Source: Azophilus sp965215035
GTDB lineage: Bacteria; Pseudomonadota; Gammaproteobacteria; Pseudomonadales; Azotimanducaceae
Reading direction: 5' to 3'
Length of the DNA stretch: 64,000 nt
Assembly (NCBI GenBank): GCA_965215035.1
Contig: OZ244040.1
Coordinates: 868,001-932,000, forward strand
In this document: positions 25,501-34,583 of the stretch, piece by piece
Layout: each line of letters starts with the position of its first letter
Numbering within the stretch: the first letter of the stretch is position 1
The notes under the pieces: generated by a model
What the model was told of the DNA's origin: nothing
Seen by the model: only the letters and a program-made list of their open reading frames with translations
Database searches by the model: none
Program-made: the position numbers and the translations under genes

Positions 25501-27823
25501 CCAAGTGGAACCGGCTGGACTTCCGGTTCTCTTCTGCTCGCCGACCATGGAGCTCGGTGTCGATATCGCCACGCTGAACGCGGTTTACATGCGCAACGTG
25601 CCGCCGACTCCGGCGAACTACGCCCAGCGCAGTGGGCGGGCCGGCCGCAGCGGCCAGCCGGCGCTGGTGGTCACGTACTGCGCGGCACGATCGCCGCACG
25701 ACCAGTACTTCTTCTCGAACCCCACGCGCATGGTGGCGGGAGCCGTCAATCCCCCCAACATCGACCTGGCCAACGAAGACCTGATCCGCAGTCACCTCCA
25801 GGCGGTCTGGCTTGCGGAGACGGGCGTCAAGCTGGGCCCCTCCGTACGCGATGTGCTCGGTCTCGGAAAGCCCGACGAACTGCCTCTGTGCCGGGAAATC
25901 ACGGACCAGGTCAGCGTTGCCCGAGCTGTGGGCAAAGCGCAAGAGCGCGGCCAGCGCATTCTCTCGACCCTCGCGTCCAGTCTCAGCGCGCAGGCAGCTC
26001 CCTGGTACACAAGTACATGGCTCGGCAGCGCGATGAACTCCGCTGAGCGGCGCTTCCGCGAATCGTTCGAGCGCTGGCGCTCGCTGTTCCGCGCGACCGC
26101 CAAGCAGATGAAATTCGCCAACGACATCGTCAACAACGCCGCGGCCACCGAACGCGAGCGCCGCGAGGCGAAGGCGCGCTACGACGAAGCCTACACGCAG
26201 CAACGCCTGCTTCTTCATAGCCAGCAGACGATGAACTCGGATTTCTACACCTACCGCTATCTGGCGGCCGAGGGTTTTCTGCCGGGCTACAACTTCCCGC
26301 GCCTGCCGCTGATGGCCTTCCTTCCCGGCCGTCGCGAAAGAGTCGGGCGCGACTCCTTCCTGAGCAGGCCGCGGTTTCTGGGGCTCACCGAGTTCGGGCC
26401 TCAATCCATCATCTACCACGAAGGCAGCACGTATCGCGTGCGGCATGCCATTCTCTCGACCGGCGACGAGGAGTCCGGGGTGACCGCCTCCGCCCAGCTC
26501 CCGGTGCAGGCGGCCCGCATCTGTCCGGCTTGCGGCTATGGCCACTTCTCAGATCAGAAGGATTACGAGCGCTGCGTCAGTTGCGACGCGCGCCTCGACG
26601 GCGGGCGGGTGATTCTGAACCTCTACCGCATCGAACAGGTATCGACCCAACGGGCCAACCGCATCACCTCCGACGAGGAGGAACGCCAGCGTCAGGGTTA
26701 CGAAATGATCACCACGCTTCGCTTCAGCGAAGAGAACGGCCGGGCCCGCGCCGAAGGAACCGCCGTGGAGGAGAACGGCGAGAGGTTGCTGGAACTCCGC
26801 TATGGCCCGGCCGCCAAGCTATGGCGCATCAACCTCGGCTGGCGGCGGCGCCAGGAAAAGTCGATTTACGGATTCAGCGTGGATACGCAAACCGGCGAGT
26901 GGACAAAGGACTCGCAAGCGCCCACCGATGCCGAAGACGACAGGGTGAGCGATGGCAAGACAGTCGAGCGCATCACGCCCTTTGTCGAGGACTGGCGCAA
27001 CGTTCTCGTTCTCCGCCCGGCGATCGAGTTGCCGGAGACGGCCATGATCTCGCTGCAGTACGCCATCAAGCGGGGGATCGAGCAAGAGTTCCAACTGGAG
27101 GAGGCCGAGCTTGCCGCCGAGCCGCTGCCGGATCGGGACCACCGCACCACCATCCTGTTCTACGAGGCGGCCGAAGGCGGTGCGGGGGTCTTGACGCGCC
27201 TGGCCAGCGACCCCGACGCATTGCGCCGGGTTGCCCGCAGGGCGCTCGAAGTCTGCCACTACGGATCAAAGTCGGGTGAGTGGTCCGGCTTCGAAGACCT
27301 CAAAAACCTAGACGACGAGTGCGAGGCGGGATGCTACCGGTGCCTCCTGAGCTACTACAACCAGCCGGAACATCCCTCCATCGATCGCCGGAACGAAGAC
27401 ATGCTCGAGTTGTTTTGCCGGTTGACGCGCAGCTCGCACAAGGGTCTGGAGCAGGAGATTGCCGCTGGCGACAACCTCGAAGAACTGCTGAACGCCTCGA
27501 CCTCCTCCCTGGAAAAAGAGTGGCTGTATTTCATTCAGTCCAACGGCTATCGCCTACCCAATAAAGCCCAACCGTACCTTGAGATCTATGCAACCCGACC
27601 CGACTTTGCCTACACCGGCTCCCAGACCCTGATCTACGTCGACGGCCCGCACCACCAGACCGTCGTCCGGGAGAGTGCAGATGAGGCCATCAACCGCCGT
27701 CTGGCCGATGCCGGTTATACGGTGGTGCGGTTCCCGGCCGACCGTTCGTCCTGGCCGGAAGTCGTGGCCAGCTACGCCTGGGTTTTCCGGTCGCCGGCGC
27801 CATCGACAAGCGGGCGGGAGTAA
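22556..27823 (+). CDS. Giant DEAD/DUF1998 helicase with C-terminal nuclease-like domain (DruE/DrmA-DrmB-like)
   Basis: A 1755-aa superfamily 2 helicase. Walker A TGTGSGKS lies at residues 113-120, the Walker B variant LDELH at about 236-240, TSAT near 267 and the motif VI QRSGRAGR at about 1023-1030. Zinc-binding clusters occur near 460 (CRACG), 1322-1347 (CPACG...CVSC) and 1588 (CEAGCYRC), the last within the DUF1998/MZB region. The last 110 residues (about 1642-1750) look like a Vsr/DUF559-type endonuclease: EKEW, RPDF, then YVDGPHH. Size and DUF1998 recall Druantia DruE; DISARM splits helicase and DUF1998 into DrmA and DrmB. ATG 22556 shares one base with the upstream stop. Confidence 0.85.
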   Translation: MDVFAFREELVDEYERFSRSFTRIRADDISRQVDEAYASGHFWPAPLVQLNPNFESGGYVDELVAKGELDPECAKIFRLKRQDNPSGKPLLLHRHQSDAIEIARRGESYVLTTGTGSGKSLAYFIPIVDDVLRRKRAGNASKGITAIVVYPMNALCNSQREELQKYLQLGYGAGREPVTFARYTGQESNEERERIAKNPPDILLTNYVMLELLMTRFLETDKAVRAHAAGLRFLVLDELHTYRGRQGADVAMLVRRVRERFNERLLCIGTSATMASEGSPEDRDAAVANIASRLFGAAVDPGNVVSEVLRLVTDPKVSKTGPELRTAIEQGVPVNPAYKELTTYPVAAWVEHNLGLNELDGKIVRIPHPLTILEASERLAEDSGVDKAQCRNFLANFLLTAHASRNEHGQSFFAFRLHQFISGAWNAYSTLEAPGERYLTFNGQQFKPGDRDRPLYTLCFCRACGQEYLPVWAQLADKQPRSFEPRDLSERSNDDEDVQYGYLMPDPSGMFNADDPNTRWPEDWLELHGDEPRLKRHFRQYRPVSVRVDTRGGVAGEGLPAWFIPRSFRFCLNPKCGAYYDGSVRSDLTKLSGLSSEGRSSATTVLALASLKHLIGTDLDERTKKLLAFTDNRQDASLQAGHFNDFVQILLLRGALLAAIRAESGGSPTDDVLTQRVLHRLRLEAADYAANPQAKGVKTQNTLKALRDVLGYRLYFDLQRGWRITNPNLEQLKLLKIGYRRLRECCEDEEEWRARHPLLGSIPPERRFELCEELLERMRRALCIKTIYLDPDFQERLRNRSFNELREPWGLSEDERLFSHAFMVPRPNRGGRRPDFRILHVSHRSVFGRKVKSEAFWGPGNPCYPPKFDEETYNSVIDDVLGVLTNYGYMQPTKLDAERTGFRIDSSALEWRANDESPDDQNPANAFFRTLYENVAGLLDSEDRLLHQLEAREHTAQVDTKVRQERELRFRKGLSGERIVDGQVEPAGLPVLFCSPTMELGVDIATLNAVYMRNVPPTPANYAQRSGRAGRSGQPALVVTYCAARSPHDQYFFSNPTRMVAGAVNPPNIDLANEDLIRSHLQAVWLAETGVKLGPSVRDVLGLGKPDELPLCREITDQVSVARAVGKAQERGQRILSTLASSLSAQAAPWYTSTWLGSAMNSAERRFRESFERWRSLFRATAKQMKFANDIVNNAAATERERREAKARYDEAYTQQRLLLHSQQTMNSDFYTYRYLAAEGFLPGYNFPRLPLMAFLPGRRERVGRDSFLSRPRFLGLTEFGPQSIIYHEGSTYRVRHAILSTGDEESGVTASAQLPVQAARICPACGYGHFSDQKDYERCVSCDARLDGGRVILNLYRIEQVSTQRANRITSDEEERQRQGYEMITTLRFSEENGRARAEGTAVEENGERLLELRYGPAAKLWRINLGWRRRQEKSIYGFSVDTQTGEWTKDSQAPTDAEDDRVSDGKTVERITPFVEDWRNVLVLRPAIELPETAMISLQYAIKRGIEQEFQLEEAELAAEPLPDRDHRTTILFYEAAEGGAGVLTRLASDPDALRRVARRALEVCHYGSKSGEWSGFEDLKNLDDECEAGCYRCLLSYYNQPEHPSIDRRNEDMLELFCRLTRSSHKGLEQEIAAGDNLEELLNASTSSLEKEWLYFIQSNGYRLPNKAQPYLEIYATRPDFAYTGSQTLIYVDGPHHQTVVRESADEAINRRLADAGYTVVRFPADRSSWPEVVASYAWVFRSPAPSTSGRE

Positions 27824-30699
27824 TGGAACCCATGGCGGCCGAAGCTCCGGCAAGTTTCCAACCCGGACAACTCGTCAGGGCGCGCGGCCGCGAATGGGTC
27901 GTCTTGCCCGAGACCCGCGACAATCTCCTTCGACTTCGCCCGCTCGGCGGCGCCGAGGACGACGCGACGCTCATCTACCTGCCGCTCGAACCTGCAGCGC
28001 CAGTGCCCGCCACGTTCGACCTTCCGGACGCCGATGCGCCGGGTTCCCAAGACGCGGCTCTCTTGCTACGCGATGGGCTTCGCTTGAAACTCCGCTCCGG
28101 TGCCGGGCCTTTTCGGAGCTTCGGCAATCTCAACGTCGAACCGCGCGCCTACCAGCTCGTGCCCCTGCTCATGGCGCTGAAGCTCGACACAGTCCGCCTG
28201 CTCGTTGCCGACGATGTAGGCATCGGCAAGACCATCGAGGCAGGCTTGATCGCCCGGGAGCTGCTCGACCGCGGCGAAATCGAACGGCTCGCCGTGATCT
28301 GTCCGCCACACCTCTGCGAGCAGTGGCAACGGGAACTCGCGGAGAAATTCAGTATCGACGCCGAGGTGGTTCGCACCGGAACCGCCACCCGCCTGGAACG
28401 GGGACTACGCCCGGACGAGTCGGTGTTCGAGGTCTATCCCTTCACCGTCGTATCCCTAGACTACATCAAGTCGGACCGCCGCCGCAGCGACTTCCTGCGC
28501 GCCTGCCCGGAGTTCGTCATCGTGGACGAAGCGCACACCTGCGTGCGGGCCAACACCAACACCCGGCACCAGCGCTACCAGCTTCTTAAGGGCCTGGCAG
28601 AAAGCGAACCCCGCCGCGGCATGGTGTTCCTCACCGCCACGCCCCATTCGGGCGACGACACCGCCTTCCACAACCTACTGGGTCTGCTAGAGCCGAAGTT
28701 CGCGACCTTGGCGGACATGCCGGACGGCGAGGCGCGCCGCCGTTTGCGCGACGGACTCGCGTTGCATTTCGTGCAGCGCCGCCGCGGCGACATTGCCGAG
28801 TGGAAGGATGAAGCCGGCTTCCCGGTCCGCGAGAGCCGGGAAGCCACCTACCGGCTCACGGGCGACTGGGGCCGTCTCTTCGACGATGTGCTCGCCTATG
28901 CAAGGACCATGGTCCGCCGCGCGGAGGAGAAGACGAAACTTCAGCAGCGCATGTCCTGGTGGGCCGCGCTGGCGCTACTGCGCTGCGTGTCCTCCAGTCC
29001 CGCGGCGGCATCGCTGGCACTGCGCACTCGTCTCAAGGCCGCCGAGGGGGAAACCGAGCAGGCACAACTCCGGAATCTGGACCGTACCGCGGCCGAAACG
29101 GTCATGGACGAAACCGAAGACGACTCGCTCTCGCTTGCCGAGAGCGTACCCGCGGGAACCGTCGAGGACGCGGAGGACGCCGAAGCCCTGCGCGAACTCA
29201 TCGACCGGGCGGATGCGTTGCGTGGCCCGCGCAACGACCCCAAGCTCGACACATTGATCGGCGAAGTCCGGCAACTGGTTCGGGACGGTTTCCGGCCAGT
29301 TGTATTCTGCCGGTACATCGCCACCGCCCACTATGTCAGCGACGGATTGAAACAGGCTCTGGACGGCCGAATCGCGCAAGTCGCCGCGGTCACCGGCGAA
29401 CTCACGTCCGATCAGCGCGAAAAACGCGTCGAGGCGTTCGGCGAACTCGGGAAGAACGTCGCGCCCGTGCTCGTGGCCACCGACTGTCTGTCCGAAGGCG
29501 TCAACCTGCAAAACCACTTCGACGCGGTGGTCCACTACGACCTGACGTGGAACCCAACCCGCCACGAGCAGCGCGAGGGCCGGGCCGACCGATTCGGCCA
29601 AGCCTCCCCAGCCGTTCGCGCGCTGATGCTCTACGGGGAAAACAATCCCGTTGACGGCGCCGTGCTTCGCGTGATCCTCCGCAAGGCTGAGAAGATCCGC
29701 AAGGAACTCGGGGTCTCGGTTCCCCTGCCGACCGACAACAACAAGGTGGTCGACGCCATCATGAAGGCCGTCTTGCTTCACGGCGGCACCCATTCCCGAG
29801 CGGTCCAGACAGCGCTCAATTTCGGGGACACCGAAGTCGAGGTGGACAGCGCCTGGCAGACGGCAAAGACCCGGATGACCCACACCGTCTTCGCCCAGCG
29901 CCGCCTGACGCCGGACGATGTGCTCCCCGAATGGCGAAAGGCCGTGTCCGTGCTCGGCGGACCCGACGATGTGAAGCGTTTCGTGCGCCTGTCCGCCGAA
30001 CGCCTCGGCGCACCGCTCGATGCACGGAACGGCTATTGCCGCTTGCCGGTCTCGCATTTCCCGAAACCGCTTCAAGACCGCCTCGACGCTATCGGTTTCA
30101 CGGCCAGCGCGAAAATCGCGTTCTACCAACCGGCACCGGCCGGCAGCGCCTATATCCACCGCGCCCACCCGCTGGTCGCGACCCTGGCCGACCACGTGAC
30201 CGAACAGGCGCTCGACGCGGGCACGGCGGAGGTCGGGGCACGCTGCGGCGCGATATTCACTAGCGATGTCGAAATTCGCACCGTGCTCTGGCTCCTGAGG
30301 CTGCGCAGTCAGATCCAGGTGGAGCGACGGGCTGCCGACGGCCGCTACGCGCCATTTAAGTCGCTTCTCGCCGAGGAGTGTGTCGCCATCGCCGCCCGAG
30401 GCTCGGACGCGGCGGAACTGTTAACGGACGAAGAAGCGTTGTCTCTCCTGTTGCTCGAACCGGGCCGCAACATGCCTGACGGCCAGAAGACCCATTTCAT
30501 ACGGCAAGCCCTCGAAGCGCTGCCGGTCATGGAAGATGCCTTCGAACGCTTGGCCCATAAACGGGCCGAGCGCTTGCTCGCCGATCATCGCCGTATCCGC
30601 GAGGCCAGCGACGCCAGGGGCCTGCGCTACAACGTGGTGCCGGCCCTCCCGATCGACAAGATCGGCCTCTATGTCTTCCTGCCCATGGGCAGCTTGTGA
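27823..30699 (+). CDS. SNF2-like helicase, DrmD-like
   Basis: A 958-aa SNF2/RapA-type helicase. Residues 130-137 hold the Walker A variant DDVGIGKT, DEAH is at 235-238, and the C-terminal core has TDCLSEGVNLQ and the motif VI EGRADRFGQ near 585-594. The N-terminal segment VRARGREWVVLPE...LRPLGG is characteristic of DISARM DrmD proteins. In DISARM class 1, drmD is paired with the adenine methylase drmMI, as here. ATG 27823 shares one base with the helicase stop, and the 3' end overlaps the methylase start as GTGA. Confidence 0.85.
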   Translation: MEPMAAEAPASFQPGQLVRARGREWVVLPETRDNLLRLRPLGGAEDDATLIYLPLEPAAPVPATFDLPDADAPGSQDAALLLRDGLRLKLRSGAGPFRSFGNLNVEPRAYQLVPLLMALKLDTVRLLVADDVGIGKTIEAGLIARELLDRGEIERLAVICPPHLCEQWQRELAEKFSIDAEVVRTGTATRLERGLRPDESVFEVYPFTVVSLDYIKSDRRRSDFLRACPEFVIVDEAHTCVRANTNTRHQRYQLLKGLAESEPRRGMVFLTATPHSGDDTAFHNLLGLLEPKFATLADMPDGEARRRLRDGLALHFVQRRRGDIAEWKDEAGFPVRESREATYRLTGDWGRLFDDVLAYARTMVRRAEEKTKLQQRMSWWAALALLRCVSSSPAAASLALRTRLKAAEGETEQAQLRNLDRTAAETVMDETEDDSLSLAESVPAGTVEDAEDAEALRELIDRADALRGPRNDPKLDTLIGEVRQLVRDGFRPVVFCRYIATAHYVSDGLKQALDGRIAQVAAVTGELTSDQREKRVEAFGELGKNVAPVLVATDCLSEGVNLQNHFDAVVHYDLTWNPTRHEQREGRADRFGQASPAVRALMLYGENNPVDGAVLRVILRKAEKIRKELGVSVPLPTDNNKVVDAIMKAVLLHGGTHSRAVQTALNFGDTEVEVDSAWQTAKTRMTHTVFAQRRLTPDDVLPEWRKAVSVLGGPDDVKRFVRLSAERLGAPLDARNGYCRLPVSHFPKPLQDRLDAIGFTASAKIAFYQPAPAGSAYIHRAHPLVATLADHVTEQALDAGTAEVGARCGAIFTSDVEIRTVLWLLRLRSQIQVERRAADGRYAPFKSLLAEECVAIAARGSDAAELLTDEEALSLLLLEPGRNMPDGQKTHFIRQALEALPVMEDAFERLAHKRAERLLADHRRIREASDARGLRYNVVPALPIDKIGLYVFLPMGSL

Positions 30700-33600
30700 C
30701 CATGCCCGGCGCACGTAGAAGCCAGGGGTTCACGGCTCTGAGAGTCGAAGGCGGGATCTTCCCGCCCGAGTTTATCCAGTCGGTTGCCGCGCTGGAGGCC
30801 CCGCGTCAAGCCAGCGCCGATTACGGACTTTCGAAGTCGCTTGCGATCAAGGAGGAACTGGCCCGTTACTGGGCCATCGGCAACGATCTCTACGACCGTT
30901 ATGCCGAGCGCCGGCTCCGGCGCGACCTGCGTTCGACCCAAGTGGATGTCGCGGAATGGCTTGTCCCGCTCCTGCGCTCGCTCTTGGGCTACGACGATCT
31001 TGCCGCCGCCGGTGCCATCATTCTGGAGGACCGTCTTTTCAAGCTGAGTCACCGGGCCTTCGGCGGCGCGGTGCCTCTGTTGCTGGTGACGCGCGACTTC
31101 GACCTCGACAAGGCTGATGTCCGCCTCGGTCAGGACGGACGCCGACAGGCGCCGCACGGCACGATGCAGGAGTACCTCAACGCCGAGGACGCCGCGTTGT
31201 GGGGGATGGTCTCGAACGGCTCCAAGCTCCGGCTTCTGCGCGACAACGCCAGCCTCACTCGGCCCGCCTATATCGAGGCCGATCTCGACCTCATCTTCGC
31301 CGAAGAGCTGTATCCGGACTTTGCCGCGCTCTGGCTCACTGCGCACGCCAGCCGCCTCAAGCCCGCCGACGACAAACCGTTGAGCTGCGTCATCGAAACC
31401 TGGCGGGCCAAGGCGCACGAGACCGGCGAGCGCATCCGAGAGAATCTCCGCGACGGCGTCGCCGACTCCCTGCGGCAATTGGGGAACGGATTCCTGCAGC
31501 ATCCCGCCAACGCAAACTTGCGCAAAGCCCTCGAAGACGGAACGCTTTCGCGCGACAGCTACTTTCAGCAGCTTCTCCGGCTCGTTTACCGCCTACTCTT
31601 TCTGTTCACCGCCGAGGAACGCAACCTACTGCACGCGCCGGAAGCCACGGATGCGCAACGCGCCCTGTTCGCCGAGGGTTACGCCCTTTCACGTCTGCGC
31701 GAGCGGGCTCTCCGGCGCCGCCATTACGATCGCAACCCCGATCTCTGGCAGGGCCTCCAGATCACCTTCCATGCTCTCGCCGATGGCGCTCCCGGCCTGG
31801 GTCTGCCCCCACTCGGCGGCCTGTTCCGACCCGACCAGTGCGCCGACCTCGACGCGGCCGCCATCGCCAACGAACGCCTGCTGGAAGCGGTCCGCAACCT
31901 TGGGTTCTTCCGTTCGGACACGACGCTGGCCCGCGTCAACTACCGGGACATGGACACCGAGGAACTCGGATCTGTCTACGAGAGCCTGCTCGAACTTCGG
32001 CCCGTCATCGACGTCGACGCCTCACCCTGGACATTCGCCTTCGCGGGCGACGGCAACGACGACGGTAAGCGGACGAAAGGATCGGACCGCAAGCTGACCG
32101 GCTCCTACTACACGCCGCCGACCCTCGTGGGCGAACTCATCAAGTCCACGCTCGACCCCGTCATAGCCCAGGCCGTTGCCTCCCGTCCCGACGACCCCCG
32201 TGCCGCCATACTCGCTCTCAACATCGTCGATCCAGCCTGCGGTTCGGGACACTTCCTGCTGGCGGCAGCACGCCGGCTCGCCGTCGAGATCGCGCGCATC
32301 GAATCGGGTGCCGACACCTCGGACGAAGCTGCGCGCCAACACGCCCTGCGCGAGGTGGTGCAGCACTGCATCTACGGCGTCGATCGCAATCCCCTCGCCG
32401 TCGAACTTTGCAAGACCGCGCTATGGATGGAAACCGTCGAACCCGGCAAGCCGCTCGCATTCCTCGATTCCCACATCCTTCAAGGCGACAGCCTCGTCGG
32501 CGTTCTCGATCCGACAATCATGACCGACGGCATCCCCGCCGACGCCTACAAGGCACTGACGGGCGATGACAAGGCGGTTTGCTCGGCGCTCAAAGGGCGT
32601 AACCGCCAGTCGGATCAATACGGGTTGCTCGACGAGGAGGCGGTGTTGGGTGTCGCCATCGACAATGTCGATCTCGACGCCATGCCCGAGGACACCCTGC
32701 AGGATGTCGAACGCAAACGCCTTGCCTGGGAAACCGCGCTGGGTGGCGAGACGCGTGCGCGGGAGATGCTGCGCGCCAATCTGTTCGTAGGGGCGTGGTT
32801 CGCGCCGAAGACTCCCGACACGCTCGAAATCGTGCCCCAAACCGAAGACCTCAACCGGCTCGGCGACAACATGCCCCGGCGCCGCGCGGTCGAAGGCTTC
32901 GTCCACAAACTGGCCGACCGCCATCAGTTTCTGCACTGGCATCTCGCGTTCGCCGAAATCATGCAGGACGGTGGCTTCGATGCCGTGCTTGGGAATCCGC
33001 CGTGGGAGCGCATCAAGTTGCAGGAACAGGAATTCTTCGCGTCCCGGTCGCCGACGATCGCCAACGCCCGGAACAAGGCCGAGCGGGACCGTCTCATCCG
33101 GGAACTGAATCGCGAAGACGCGGCACCGGCGGAAAAGGCCCTGTACCGGGAGTTCGAGATCGCGAAGCGGGAAGCCGAGGCGGCAAGCCAGTACGCCCGC
33201 ACGGGAGGCCGGTTCCCGCTGACCGGCAAAGGCGATCTCAACACCTACGCCGTCTTCGCAGAGACCTTTCTCCAGCTCCTCAATCCGCGGGGGCGCGCTG
33301 GCCTGATCGTGCCGAGCGGCATTGCCACGGACCACTCCACTAGGGCGTACTTCGAGCACATCGTCAGCCAACAGCGGCTTGTAAGCCTGTTCGACTTCGA
33401 GAACCGGGAGAAGGTGTTTCCAGGAATAGACAGTCGGATCAAGTTCTGCCTGCTGACGCTGAGCGGCAAGGACAATCCAGTCCCCAAAGCCGAGTTCGCC
33501 TTCTTCCTGCACCAAGCGCAGCAGTTGAAGGAGGCGGAGCGGCGGTTTTCGCTGTCCGCAGACGACTTCTCTCTGTTCAAGCCCAACACGCGAACCTGCC

Positions 33601-34583
33601 CGATCTTTCGGTCCCGGCGCGACATGGAAATCGCGCACAAGATGTATAAGCGCGCCGGCGTGTTCTGGAAGGAAGCCAATGGTTCCCAGCCGGAAGAGAA
33701 TCCGTGGGGAATTTCTTTTCAACGGATGTTTGACATGGCCAACGACTCGGCGTTGTTCCGTACGCGCGAGACCCTGAGCGACGATGGATGGGAGCTGGAC
33801 GGCAATGTGTTCGTGCGTGGCGACGAACGTTATCTGCCGCTCTACGAGGCCAAGCTGTTTCATCATTACGACCATCGGTTCGCGACATTCGATGGCGTCT
33901 CGGACCGGAATATCCGAAACGGCACCGCCCGGCCGATGACCGTCACCGAGAAATCAGACCCTGCGACAGTCGCCATTCCCAGGTATTGGGTCCCGGAAAA
34001 AGAAGTGGCCAAAAGGCTTGACAAAGGCGAAATGACCACACAATCGCTTGCCGAGCCGAGCCGAGCCGAGCCGAGCCGAGCCGAGCCGAGCCGAGCCGAG
34101 CCGAGCCGAGCCGAGCCGAGCCGAGCCGAGCCGAGCCGAGCCGAGCCGAGCCGAGCCGAGCCGAGCCGAGCCGAGCCGAGCCGAGCCGAGCCGAGCCGAG
34201 CCGAGCCGAGCCGAGCCGAGCCGAGCCGAGCCGAGCCGAGCCGAGCCGAGCCGAGCCGAGCCGAGCCGAGCCGAGCCGAGCCGAGCCGAGCCGAGCCGAG
34301 CAATCGTACTCGACCGGCTTGCAGCACTGGCCCGCAACTCGCTCTCCGAGCTGGAGCGACGCGAGGCGGAGGCCAACCAATACAGGCGTGGGAGATAGCG
34401 TTGAGGCTGATTACGAACTCAACCAATCAGAGAACAGTGATTTCCTCGTTCATTCCGGCCACCGGGCTCGGTCACAAGGGCGCAATCGTCTCGTTCCCGG
34501 GTGGACTGTACCAATTCGAAAGACCGCAAGGGCAACGGACAAGCGAACCCTTATCACGTCCTCGGTCCGGAAATCAGGTATGA
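30696..34583 (+). CDS. Eco57I/DrmMI-like DNA methyltransferase with a 50-unit CCGAG tract, truncated in this frame
   Basis: As sequenced, 1295 aa. The SAM-binding motif I (DPACGSGHF) is near residues 511-519 and the adenine-N6 catalytic NPPW starts at residue 767. About 510 residues precede motif I. No PD-(D/E)XK nuclease is evident, so it is probably a methylase only. Residues 1119-1202 are (AEPSR)n from the repeat. Beyond it the frame first encodes a low-quality stretch, then a C-terminal module starting at the Trp codon 34389 (WEIALRLITNSTNQRT) that breaks off, ending at 34583. A full homologue should continue for about 200 residues. GTG 30696 overlaps the upstream stop; ATG 30702 is the alternative. 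Confidence 0.85.
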   Translation: MTMPGARRSQGFTALRVEGGIFPPEFIQSVAALEAPRQASADYGLSKSLAIKEELARYWAIGNDLYDRYAERRLRRDLRSTQVDVAEWLVPLLRSLLGYDDLAAAGAIILEDRLFKLSHRAFGGAVPLLLVTRDFDLDKADVRLGQDGRRQAPHGTMQEYLNAEDAALWGMVSNGSKLRLLRDNASLTRPAYIEADLDLIFAEELYPDFAALWLTAHASRLKPADDKPLSCVIETWRAKAHETGERIRENLRDGVADSLRQLGNGFLQHPANANLRKALEDGTLSRDSYFQQLLRLVYRLLFLFTAEERNLLHAPEATDAQRALFAEGYALSRLRERALRRRHYDRNPDLWQGLQITFHALADGAPGLGLPPLGGLFRPDQCADLDAAAIANERLLEAVRNLGFFRSDTTLARVNYRDMDTEELGSVYESLLELRPVIDVDASPWTFAFAGDGNDDGKRTKGSDRKLTGSYYTPPTLVGELIKSTLDPVIAQAVASRPDDPRAAILALNIVDPACGSGHFLLAAARRLAVEIARIESGADTSDEAARQHALREVVQHCIYGVDRNPLAVELCKTALWMETVEPGKPLAFLDSHILQGDSLVGVLDPTIMTDGIPADAYKALTGDDKAVCSALKGRNRQSDQYGLLDEEAVLGVAIDNVDLDAMPEDTLQDVERKRLAWETALGGETRAREMLRANLFVGAWFAPKTPDTLEIVPQTEDLNRLGDNMPRRRAVEGFVHKLADRHQFLHWHLAFAEIMQDGGFDAVLGNPPWERIKLQEQEFFASRSPTIANARNKAERDRLIRELNREDAAPAEKALYREFEIAKREAEAASQYARTGGRFPLTGKGDLNTYAVFAETFLQLLNPRGRAGLIVPSGIATDHSTRAYFEHIVSQQRLVSLFDFENREKVFPGIDSRIKFCLLTLSGKDNPVPKAEFAFFLHQAQQLKEAERRFSLSADDFSLFKPNTRTCPIFRSRRDMEIAHKMYKRAGVFWKEANGSQPEENPWGISFQRMFDMANDSALFRTRETLSDDGWELDGNVFVRGDERYLPLYEAKLFHHYDHRFATFDGVSDRNIRNGTARPMTVTEKSDPATVAIPRYWVPEKEVAKRLDKGEMTTQSLAEPSRAEPSRAEPSRAEPSRAEPSRAEPSRAEPSRAEPSRAEPSRAEPSRAEPSRAEPSRAEPSRAEPSRAEPSRAEPSRAEPSNRTRPACSTGPQLALRAGATRGGGQPIQAWEIALRLITNSTNQRTVISSFIPATGLGHKGAIVSFPGGLYQFERPQGQRTSEPLSRPRSGNQV
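34051..34300 (+). repeat. Perfect (CCGAG)50 simple sequence repeat within the methyltransferase gene
   Basis: Exactly 250 bases, fifty uninterrupted copies of the pentanucleotide, flanked by CAATCG on both sides (34041-34046 and 34301-34306). In all three frames it encodes the same cycle A-E-P-S-R, with no stop. A gain or loss of one unit shifts the downstream frame, as expected for a contingency (phase-variation) tract made by slipped-strand mispairing. The true length may vary in the population or be misassembled. Confidence 0.95.

Noticed and set aside
28975..30195. 406-aa minus-strand frame opposite the SNF2 helicase
   Set aside because: It is antisense to conserved helicase motif VI and looks like no known protein.
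33866..34426. Minus-strand frames made of repeated L-G-S-A-R over the CCGAG tract
   Set aside because: They are antisense readings of the same simple repeat in all frames and have no other coding signal.
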